Positions 1 through 6,051 of a DNA stretch of 6,681 bases are shown piece after piece. Position 1 is the stretch's first letter; every line of letters starts with the position of its first letter. The notes below the pieces were generated by a model. It was given only the letters and a program-made list of their open reading frames with translations, made no database searches and had not been told where the DNA came from. The position numbers were made by a program, and so were the translations under genes. The DNA comes from Limnohabitans sp. (GTDB lineage: Bacteria > Pseudomonadota > Gammaproteobacteria > Burkholderiales > Burkholderiaceae_C): contig VEQI01000194.1 in the NCBI GenBank assembly GCA_018883305.1, forward strand, positions 1 to 6,681, written 5' to 3'.

Positions 1-75
1 GCTTTGTCCAGGCTGGGGCCCTTTGAACCTCCCGAGGTAGCCACCAAATCCTTGTCAGCCAATCGGTCGGAGGTG

Positions 76-2892
76 ATGCCCCCGCCGCAGGTGCTGGCGG
101 AGTCTCTGTTGAGAATCATGGTGGCAGATGGCGTGGTTGACCCCCAGCAAATGGCATATGTGGGTCACGTGATTCAACGCTATCCTGGCTTGCAAGAGTT
201 GGCCGTCCAGCAAGCCCGCAAAGTCACCACGGACCAATTTTTGCTGAAAGTGCGTGGCATGCTCACGCCCAACCAGGCCCTGTGTGTGTTGTGTCAGAGT
301 GCACAGCTGATCTTCATTGAAGGTCGGGGTTCGCAACCCAAATGGCAAGTGTTTCGCCAGTTACGCGATGCCTGGGGGTTGTCCGAGCGAGACATGGTGG
401 TTCACCTCGGCACATTGAAGTTCAATGCCTCCAAGTTATTGTCTCGTCGCGACGAGAATGCACAGCCATCTGCCTGGGGCATGCGGCAGGACGACTGGGC
501 GGCCATGAAAAACGGTCAACCTAGGCCCGGTGGCCGAGGCCAGGCGCAGGATCGCGCCGATGAAGGCACGGTGATCCGCCGTGGGGGTGATGCAGGTCCC
601 AGCCCGGTCCAACAACGTCCCAGGGGGGCCAGTGCGGTGCACCGAGGTCCGGTGCAAGCGCCGCCGGCACGCGCGGCAGCCCCTTCCGCCAGGCCTGCGT
701 CACCGGGTGTTGCCAGGAACGCGCCAGCTGCCAGACCTGCAGCGGCATCCCCCGCTGCAGTATCGCCAGCGTCTGCGGTTGCGCAACCTAAATCCGCTGC
801 TGCGGCCCCCGCAGCATCTACCGCACCGATAACCGCCAGCGCACCGTCATCGGGTGTGACACAGGATGAGGCACTGGGTTCACACACGGCCGCAGCCGTT
901 GAATCCGCGCAGGATCAAGGACCGACCACAACCGCGGCCGAGGTGGTGCCCAACGAATCCTACGTGGATGAGAATGCCTCCGTGTCCACGCAGGAAGCTG
1001 CTGAGTTGACCTCGGTGGAGGAAACAGGCCCCCACGAGAGTGAGGGTTCCCAGGTGACCGAGGTCGAGGCGACGTCAGACGCAGAACAAGCCGTGGAGGG
1101 CCGTGTCGACGAAATGTCGGAACCGGCATCAGCCGCCAACCCCGCCCCCGAAGCCGAAGAACCGGCGTCTGTGTCGGCAGAGCCTGTGCAGGAACCGGCT
1201 CGCCCCCAGTCAGCTGCCACCCAACCAGACGCACCTGTGGCGCCAGAGCCTCGTGCCACGGCCGCTGCGCCCGCACCAACGCCGTCCGAGGCGCCGGCTT
1301 CGCCAACGGCTGGATCCCATTCTCCGGCACCCGCACCTTCACCCACGGGCGCAGCTACCCCAACCGCTTCAAGTGCGCCATCGCCAGCTGCCGCAGCACC
1401 GGCACCCGCATCGACGCAGGCCCCCAGCGCTGCGCCCGCACCGGCTTCCGCGACATCCCCCTCCCCAGGTGGCGGGCCGGCACAGGCCAGTGCGCCAGTG
1501 CCCGCACCGCACCCCGAGCCACCGTCCGCGCCTAAGGCGGAACAGGCGCAATCAAAGACTGCCAACGCCCCGACGCGCGCTGAGGAAAATTCACCCGCAC
1601 CCACCCCGCCTGAGCCCAAAGCAGACAAGGCATCCGCCAGTCCTGCGGCGGTGGGAGACAAGGGGCAAACTGCAAGCCGTGACGCATCGGTGAATGAGCC
1701 GCCAGCACCCGCTCAAAGCCAGCCTGCGGCCGCATCGGCAGGCGCGGAGTCGACCCCATCGCCCAATCCCAGCCAGGCGTCTGTCACGGCCCAAGATAGC
1801 CAGGCGGCCAATGTTCAACGTCCTCCAGGTGCCGCGGAAGGGGCAACGCCCAACGCGGTGTCGGCAGGGGGGCACCAGGCCCCCTCAAATACGCCAGTGG
1901 CCGTCCCGCCGCCAACGGCCGCGGCACCCTCACCGACGATCAACCACGCCTCGGCCTCTGATGCCGTGACCGCCGCGTCTGCCGCAACGCCACCAACCAA
2001 CGTTCAATCCGTGTCCAACGAGGGCGTGACCACCCATCGGCAAGACGTGTCCGAGCCGTCGTCCTCCTCCGAGGCGCAGACCATCGAGGACACTCCTCCC
2101 CAGGACAATCGACAAGCGGTGAACTCCGGGTCGCCCGCCGAGAATGTGGTGACGCTTGACGCAGACCGATTGAAAGACGAGTTTCAACGCGATGCCGCCG
2201 AGTCATTGGCGGATAACGAACACGCCACCGAAAAGGACGCGCATCAAGACCACCTCGCGAACGAGGCCTCCACGGCCCTCGAGGACGAATTTGTTGGCCA
2301 GTCAGACGATGAGTCGGATCACCGAATTGCACTCGATACCGAGCCTCATGACGACCATGTGGAAACCCTGGCGGACACCAACGAGTTGGAGAACCGTCAA
2401 ACGCTGGATGCGTCACCTGAGGCGGACAACCGTGCCCTGCTGGCGTCGTATGACGACACCTCGGACAATCGTCAACGCCTGTCCCCTGACGCTGACTTCA
2501 ATCACCGTGAGACCTTGCCCCCCCAGCTTCCGACCATGCGTGCCTTTGAACAGGCGCCAGCGCGTGAAGCCGAGAAGGTGCTCAATCGTTTCTTTGAAAC
2601 CTGGCAAAAAACCGCCGAGCAAGAGCCAGCGTCCGTTCGCAAAAAAGCCGGGTTTCAATCCCAGATTCCGCCCACGATTCACCGCCAACGCGTGATCGAT
2701 TTTTCGTCGCTGAATATTTATCTGGACTATCCGGATGACGAAGACAGCACCGCGGATGAGGTGAACGAGGAGCACCCGAATCAACCCAAACGGCGCGACT
2801 ATGACTACAAGCTGCAAACCTGCCTGGACATCCTCAAGCGCCAGCAGGATGTAGTGAACAACAAACTTGAGCGTATCCGCGAACGACGCTGA
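76..2892 (+). CDS. Large TerB-like domain protein with Pro/Ala-rich linker and 12-residue repeats
   Basis: Function unknown. Residues are numbered from the in-frame TTG at base 4. Residues about 29-150 resemble TerB-type helical domains: LLRIMVADGVVDP near 35-47 and a second half with IFIEG (103-107) and AWGLSE (123-128). Residues about 196-660 are Pro/Ala-rich low complexity, with an acidic patch at about 310-390. Residues 665-838 hold a degenerate 12-residue repeat. Residues 845-962 form an unrecognised C-terminal region with aromatic and basic residues, an acidic stretch, and a final charged helix rich in Lys, Arg and Gln. No signal peptide or membrane segment is visible, so a cytoplasmic location is inferred. 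The start is uncertain. ATG at 76 leaves the TerB-like part whole, but GGAGG ends only two bases before it, and the frame is open to base 1, so the gene may begin at TTG 4 or before the window. The TerB assignment is fairly likely from pattern only; any link to tellurite resistance is not supported. Confidence 0.85.
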   Translation: MPPPQVLAESLLRIMVADGVVDPQQMAYVGHVIQRYPGLQELAVQQARKVTTDQFLLKVRGMLTPNQALCVLCQSAQLIFIEGRGSQPKWQVFRQLRDAWGLSERDMVVHLGTLKFNASKLLSRRDENAQPSAWGMRQDDWAAMKNGQPRPGGRGQAQDRADEGTVIRRGGDAGPSPVQQRPRGASAVHRGPVQAPPARAAAPSARPASPGVARNAPAARPAAASPAAVSPASAVAQPKSAAAAPAASTAPITASAPSSGVTQDEALGSHTAAAVESAQDQGPTTTAAEVVPNESYVDENASVSTQEAAELTSVEETGPHESEGSQVTEVEATSDAEQAVEGRVDEMSEPASAANPAPEAEEPASVSAEPVQEPARPQSAATQPDAPVAPEPRATAAAPAPTPSEAPASPTAGSHSPAPAPSPTGAATPTASSAPSPAAAAPAPASTQAPSAAPAPASATSPSPGGGPAQASAPVPAPHPEPPSAPKAEQAQSKTANAPTRAEENSPAPTPPEPKADKASASPAAVGDKGQTASRDASVNEPPAPAQSQPAAASAGAESTPSPNPSQASVTAQDSQAANVQRPPGAAEGATPNAVSAGGHQAPSNTPVAVPPPTAAAPSPTINHASASDAVTAASAATPPTNVQSVSNEGVTTHRQDVSEPSSSSEAQTIEDTPPQDNRQAVNSGSPAENVVTLDADRLKDEFQRDAAESLADNEHATEKDAHQDHLANEASTALEDEFVGQSDDESDHRIALDTEPHDDHVETLADTNELENRQTLDASPEADNRALLASYDDTSDNRQRLSPDADFNHRETLPPQLPTMRAFEQAPAREAEKVLNRFFETWQKTAEQEPASVRKKAGFQSQIPPTIHRQRVIDFSSLNIYLDYPDDEDSTADEVNEEHPNQPKRRDYDYKLQTCLDILKRQQDVVNNKLERIRERR
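589..1983 (+). other. Region encoding Pro/Ala-rich disordered linker
   Basis: This coding stretch (residues about 196-660 of the large protein) is made mostly of Ala, Pro, Ser and Thr, with Glu/Asp-rich blocks around residues 310-390. Short PAPAP/APAPS-type runs recur at about 420-505. It lacks hydrophobic segments able to form a core. It is expected to be a long flexible or extended tether between the TerB-like domain and the repeat and C-terminal parts. The GC-rich, repetitive codons also open long spurious frames on the opposite strand. Confidence 0.8.
1996..2517 (+). repeat. Coding tandem repeat, 12-residue (36-base) period
   Basis: Inside the large CDS a six-residue core recurs every 12 residues. 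Numbered from TTG 4, the cores are TNVQSV 665, THRQDV 677, SEAQTI 689, DNRQAV 701, ENVVTL 713, DEFQRD 725, DNEHAT 737, DHLANE 749, DEFVGQ 761, DHRIAL 772, DHVETL 784, ENRQTL 796, DNRALL 808, DNRQRL 821 and NHRETL 833. The steps are all 12 except one of 11 and one of 13. The consensus is acidic or Thr, then Asn/His, Arg, Gln, any, Leu/Val/Ile. Units 725-761 are degenerate and keep mainly the first one or two positions. Codons differ between units, so the repeat is kept at protein level rather than as recent DNA duplications. The six spacer residues between cores are variable, acidic and polar. Confidence 0.75.
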
Positions 2893-2898
2893 GTGCCC

Positions 2899-2916
2899 GG
2901 CCCGGATGGTCGGGCC
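2899..2916. terminator. Weak GC hairpin between convergent genes
   Basis: GGCCCG, a six-base loop and CGGGCC form a six-base-pair GC stem in the 27-base gap between the stop of the large gene and the stop of the minus-strand alanine-rich gene. Its position suits a bidirectional terminator. There is no T-tract on either side, so intrinsic termination is doubtful. Confidence 0.3.
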
Positions 2917-2919
2917 CCC

Positions 2920-3414
2920 TCAGGTTCTGGGGCGGTGTGCAGAGCGTGCGTATTCGGCAGCCTTGTTTGACAGCATGACCGCCTTGGCTGCAAACGAAGC
3001 TGCTTTCTTGGAGGCGTCGGCCGCCACCGCGGATCCCTGGGCAGATGCATCCTCTGCGTGATAGGCCACTGCCATGGCCACCGCTGCCGCAGCGGATGCC
3101 GCAGAAGCCGCACTCTCCATGGCCGATTGTGCAGCGGCACTGGCGGCCGCGGATGCTGCTTCAGCGGCTTCAATGAATGGGATCGAGGCGGCCTTCTCAG
3201 CCGCCTCCAGACAGCGCTCTGAACAACCCGCAGAGTGCTCGGCCGCGCTGGCGGCTTTCTCTGCGGAATCCGTGGCGTGCTGTGTCAAGCCTCGCAAGGT
3301 GACGAGTGAATCACTGTATCGACGATTGACGTCGAGGTGAGTCTGCTTCAACTCGGTGAACTCGGTTCGCAACGTCGTAATTTCTTTGTGAAGTAGTGCT
3401 ATTTCTTCCTTCAT
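2920..3414 (-). CDS. Alanine-rich coiled-coil protein, function unknown
   Basis: A protein of 164 residues in two parts. The N-terminal part is a classic coiled coil: Ile, Leu, Ile, Leu, Phe and Leu at positions 5, 8, 12, 15, 19 and 22 keep the 3-4 heptad spacing, among many charged residues. From about residue 48 to 158 the chain is roughly 43% alanine with Ser, Glu and Lys, and AEKAAS occurs twice, 21 residues (three heptads) apart. There is no Pro or Gly break for most of the length and no membrane segment or signal peptide, so a long helical rod is likely. I chose the second ATG (base 3414) because AGGA lies five bases before it; the first ATG (3420) overlaps that site and would add two residues. 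Two cysteines sit close together at about 64 and 68. Phasin-like or other granule- or nucleoid-associated roles are conceivable for such composition, but nothing specific shows this. Confidence 0.8.
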   Translation of the reverse strand: MKEEIALLHKEITTLRTEFTELKQTHLDVNRRYSDSLVTLRGLTQHATDSAEKAASAAEHSAGCSERCLEAAEKAASIPFIEAAEAASAAASAAAQSAMESAASAASAAAAVAMAVAYHAEDASAQGSAVAADASKKAASFAAKAVMLSNKAAEYARSAHRPRT

Positions 3415-3566
3415 GACCATCCTGTGGCATCTAGAGCCAAGTTGACTTAAACAGTGTGACCGCCGAGGGCTGACTGACTGTGACGTTTATACCGATGATA
3501 TGAGCTTCCATTTGTGCGTTGCCAAACACATTGGTTGAAAAGACGGAAGGATGTCACAATGCCAGC
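3415..3566. promoter_or_regulatory. Divergent intergenic region, candidate promoter(s)
   Basis: This gap separates the minus-strand coiled-coil gene from the plus-strand two-gene unit and must hold promoters for both unless transcription reads through. On the minus strand, TTGGCA (3525-3520) and TATCAT (3500-3495) resemble -35 and -10 boxes with a long 19-base spacer; TATAAA (3491-3486) is another -10-like site with no good partner. On the plus strand, TTGACT (3442-3447) looks like a -35 box but has no matching -10. TGTGAC occurs at 3455 and 3479, and inverted (GTCACA) at 3553. None of these is strong enough to call with confidence. Confidence 0.25.
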
Positions 3567-3570
3567 ATGA
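3559..3570 (+). other. Three-codon mini-ORF (Met-Pro-Ala-stop) overlapping the next start
   Basis: GGAAGG (3545-3550) is followed after eight bases by an ATG at 3559 that opens ATG-CCA-GCA-TGA. Its TGA overlaps the ATG of the 87-residue gene (ATGA at 3567-3570). The downstream ATG itself lies 16 bases from GGAAGG, which is too far for ideal initiation. Reinitiation after the mini-ORF is therefore a possible way to start the real gene. It may be chance: a mini-ORF this short is not rare. Confidence 0.35.
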
Positions 3571-3830
3571 CCGACAAAGCCCTCACACTTCCTGAACAGC
3601 TGGCCTGGCGAGAAATCCAGCAAGGCACCTACCATGCTGACCTGTGGGAAAAGGCGCTGGCCGAGTCTCAAGGTGACAAAGCCCTTGCACGCGCCGCTTA
3701 CATCCGCTTGCGCACCACCACCATTCAGGGCGACCTCGGGCGTTTAATGGCCAAACATATCCGTGCCGCCGTGGCGGAGGATCTCAAGCGTCCGGCAGAT
3801 TTCAAATCCGTCAAAGACTTGTACGGTTGA
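3567..3830 (+). CDS. Small conserved-looking hypothetical protein
   Basis: An 87-residue soluble protein that I cannot assign to a named family. It appears all-helical and is rich in Ala, Leu, Arg and Lys. The central segment (residues 26-49) runs LWEKALAESQGDKALARAAY and then IRLR, resembling a helix-turn-helix hairpin of the kind seen at the ends of uncharacterised betaproteobacterial proteins. It has no cysteines, signal peptide or membrane segment. The start at ATG 3567 is preferred over in-frame TTG codons at 3519 and 3531, because the extra residues look non-coding and end in an unlikely EGCHNAS stretch. Its stop TGA overlaps a possible TTG start of the MBL gene and lies two bases before that gene's first ATG, so the two are probably co-transcribed and translationally coupled. 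That hints at a function near the hydrolase but does not show one. Confidence 0.75.
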   Translation: MTDKALTLPEQLAWREIQQGTYHADLWEKALAESQGDKALARAAYIRLRTTTIQGDLGRLMAKHIRAAVAEDLKRPADFKSVKDLYG

Positions 3831-3832
3831 GT

Positions 3833-4741
3833 ATGTCGGCTGCGATGCATCAATTTGGTGCGGTTTCGGTGTATTTGGGCCATCAATCGGGGAAATACCC
3901 TGACGGCAACCAGATCGTGGTACGTGGCACGGACAGGGTCGTGGCATTTGACACCCCGCTGGTGTCTCGAACTTTGCCTGGTGTGTTTGACGACGTTCAG
4001 GCTGTCTTGCTGGGGCATGTGCATGAAGACCATCTGGCGGGCTTGAGCGCGTTGCCGCCCACTGAATTGTGGGTTCATGAGGGCGATTTGGAGGCCGCCC
4101 GGTCCTGGGAGGGCATGACCCGGCATTTTGGTTATGCCCCAGAGATCTTGCGTGAGTGGCGACTACGCATGGAAAAAGAGTTTTTCTATCAGGCTCGGCC
4201 GGACGCGCAAGCTTATGCCCATGGTCATGTCTGGTCGCTGGGTGGCGGAGTCCGGGTCCGTGCTCACCATTTGCCAGGACACACTTCGGGGCATTGCGCC
4301 TTGTTGGTGGAGTCCGAAGGTGTGGCCTTCATTGGTGACATTGATTTGTCCGGGTTTGGACCGTATTACGGTGACGCCACCTCCAACCTGCGTCAATTCC
4401 GACAAAGCCTTCAAGCGGTGCGCGAGCTGGATGCACGGGTGTGGGTGACGTCGCACCATCGTGGCGTTCTCACCGAGCGCAAGGCCTTTGAAACCGCCTT
4501 GAGTGCCTTTACGGCCAAGCTCGATCAACGCAGCGAAAAATTGTTGCATCTCTTGCAAGATGGGCCGTTGACCTTGGCAGAGCTGGTGCAGCGACGACTG
4601 GTTTATCCGGTGGGCTTTGATGCCGCGTTTGTCAATGATGCGGAGCGGCGCATGATCGAGCAGCATCTGGAGGAGTTGATGCAGCAGCAACTGGTGGCCT
4701 GCCTGGACCCGTCCACGCAATTGATGGCACGCGTGGCCTGA
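3833..4741 (+). CDS. MBL-fold metallo-hydrolase with C-terminal winged-helix-like domain
   Basis: A 302-residue member of the metallo-beta-lactamase superfamily (glyoxalase II / LACTB2-like branch). The metal-binding pattern is complete: HVHEDH with His62, His64, Asp66 and His67; His150 in GHTSGH; Asp169 in GDIDLSGFG; and His208 or His209 in TSHHRG. These would hold two metal ions, usually zinc, that activate water for hydrolysis of an ester, thioester or phosphodiester. Residues about 233-293 (LLHLLQDGPLTLAELV to HLEELMQQQLV) match the winged-helix tail (BLACT_WH type) found in LACTB2-like proteins. There is no signal peptide, so it is cytoplasmic rather than a secreted beta-lactamase. ATG 3833 is two bases past the upstream stop; TTG 3827, overlapping that stop by four bases, is an alternative, and neither has a clear Shine-Dalgarno. 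The substrate cannot be named. The family call is very safe. Confidence 0.93.
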   Translation: MSAAMHQFGAVSVYLGHQSGKYPDGNQIVVRGTDRVVAFDTPLVSRTLPGVFDDVQAVLLGHVHEDHLAGLSALPPTELWVHEGDLEAARSWEGMTRHFGYAPEILREWRLRMEKEFFYQARPDAQAYAHGHVWSLGGGVRVRAHHLPGHTSGHCALLVESEGVAFIGDIDLSGFGPYYGDATSNLRQFRQSLQAVRELDARVWVTSHHRGVLTERKAFETALSAFTAKLDQRSEKLLHLLQDGPLTLAELVQRRLVYPVGFDAAFVNDAERRMIEQHLEELMQQQLVACLDPSTQLMARVA

Positions 4742-4742
4742 G

Positions 4743-6002
4743 TCAGATAAGACCGAGCGTCTTTGCCTCTTGCTTCAGGATTTCACGGTGTTCAGGCGCC
4801 GCGATGGCCAGCAGGGCTCGTGCCCGTTGCGGCAAGGAGAGGCCGCGTAAATGGGCGCAGCCATGCTCGGTGACTATCACATCCACCTCGCTCCTGGCGG
4901 TGGTGACTGGTCCGTTGAGGCGCGCCACGATGCGTGACGTCTGGCGGGCCGTGCTGGGCAAGGCGATGATGGATCGGCCGCCCTCCGACAACACGGCAGC
5001 GCGCACATAGTCCACCTGACCACCAATGGTGCCCAGGAAATCGCGCCCGATGGCTTCTGCGTTGACCTGTCCCGTCAGGTCCACTTCCAGGGCAGAGTTG
5101 ACGGAATGAAAGCGTTTGAGTCGGCTCAAAGAGGCCGCGCCGTGGGTGATGTCGGCATCATGCAGACACAGGGTGGATTGGCGATGCACATGCTGGTAGA
5201 GCCGACGTGTGCCGATCAAAACCCCGGTCACACTCACGCCGGCGTGAACCTCCTTGTAAGCATTGGTGACCACACCGCGCTCCACCAAATCCACATAGCC
5301 ATCGCCCAGCATGCCGGAATGGATGCCCAGATCGCGATGATTCACCAAAGCTGAACACAAGGCCTCGGGCAGGGCGCCCAGACCCATTTGAAAGGTGGCC
5401 CGATCGGGAATGAGTTCGGCCACCTGACGCGCAATACGTTGTTCCACGTCGCCCAGGGGCGCGGCTGGCCACTCGATGGGTGGGCGCGAGGTGTGAATGG
5501 CCAAGTCAATGTCCTCAGCCATCAAGGGATGTGCGCAGGGTGTCTGCGGCAACTGGTCGTTGACTTCGGCAATCACCAGCCTGGCTTGTGACATGGCGGC
5601 TCGGAGATAGTCACAACTCAAGCCATAGCTGTATTCGCCACGCTCATTGGGCGCGCTGACCTGAATCATCACCACATCGCAACGCAGTTGGCCACTTCGA
5701 AGCAGACGGGGCAAATCGGAGAAGTGCTGACTGACCACCGACATCACACCGGCGCGGATCAAAGGCCGGTAGGTCATGGCCGCGCCAGTGCCGCTGAAGT
5801 CCAGATGGTCAGCGTGTTCAGGTTGGAAGGTTGTTGAGGCGCCCACGCCAAAGAACAAGCGAGGACGCTCCAAATCGGCGCGTTGAGAGACCAGCAACTC
5901 GGCCAAGGTTTGAGGTTCGCCAGCGGCCTCGCTCAAAACGATGTGATCACCAGCACGGAGATGATCAGCCAGGCGCAAACGGTCGGGGGACAGGACATTC
6001 AT
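4743..6002 (-). CDS. Acetyl-CoA hydrolase / CoA-transferase family protein (Cat1-like), catalytic Glu replaced
   Basis: A 419-residue protein of the acetyl-CoA hydrolase / 4-hydroxybutyrate CoA-transferase family, which moves or hydrolyses CoA from acyl-CoA thioesters. It has both halves: an N-terminal domain (about 1-175, with AGEP near 27-30 and AEVNDQLP near 145-152) and a C-terminal domain with GLGALPEAL (207-215), SALEVDLTGQVNAE (303-316), IGGQVDYVRAAVLSEGG and VTEHGCAHLRG. Length is normal. At residue 230 the sequence is IHSGM, where this family normally has IHSEM with the catalytic Glu that forms the CoA thioester; here the codon is GGC. So classic CoA-transferase activity is doubtful. 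The start is uncertain: ATG 6002 is used; TTG 6008 has AAGGTGA at better spacing; a longer reading from 6113 would overlap the amidohydrolase by 62 bases and is unlikely. It lies 49 bases after the amidohydrolase stop, in the same direction, so a shared transcript is likely. Confidence 0.9.
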   Translation of the reverse strand: MNVLSPDRLRLADHLRAGDHIVLSEAAGEPQTLAELLVSQRADLERPRLFFGVGASTTFQPEHADHLDFSGTGAAMTYRPLIRAGVMSVVSQHFSDLPRLLRSGQLRCDVVMIQVSAPNERGEYSYGLSCDYLRAAMSQARLVIAEVNDQLPQTPCAHPLMAEDIDLAIHTSRPPIEWPAAPLGDVEQRIARQVAELIPDRATFQMGLGALPEALCSALVNHRDLGIHSGMLGDGYVDLVERGVVTNAYKEVHAGVSVTGVLIGTRRLYQHVHRQSTLCLHDADITHGAASLSRLKRFHSVNSALEVDLTGQVNAEAIGRDFLGTIGGQVDYVRAAVLSEGGRSIIALPSTARQTSRIVARLNGPVTTARSEVDVIVTEHGCAHLRGLSLPQRARALLAIAAPEHREILKQEAKTLGLI

Positions 6003-6051
6003 GTGCAAGATTGTGTCACCTTGCCCGCAAGCCAGTGTCCTCAACAGGTAC

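Noticed and set aside
76..520. Tellurite resistance role for the TerB-like domain
   Set aside because: TerB-like domains occur in many unrelated contexts, and no other ter genes are in the window.
516..1342. Other long frames opposite or within the large gene, such as minus 516-887 and 818-1342
   Set aside because: They are shadows of the same biased composition, without ribosome-binding sites or recognisable proteins.
960..1661. A 233-codon open frame on the minus strand, rich in Gly and Ala
   Set aside because: It lies wholly opposite the Pro/Ala linker of the large gene. GC-rich Ala/Pro codons rarely yield stops on the other strand, and its product is low complexity with no domain.
1996..2517. 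36-base periodicity as a possible CRISPR array
   Set aside because: The bases are not conserved between units; only the encoded residues are. The period fits coding repeats in an intact reading frame.
3074..3340. An 88-codon Ala-rich frame on the plus strand
   Set aside because: It mirrors the alanine-rich minus-strand gene. The minus frame is longer, has a well-placed AGGA and a heptad-patterned N-terminus.
3833..4741. Antibiotic beta-lactamase
   Set aside because: There is no signal peptide, and the winged-helix tail and motif set fit the LACTB2-like hydrolase branch rather than secreted class B enzymes.
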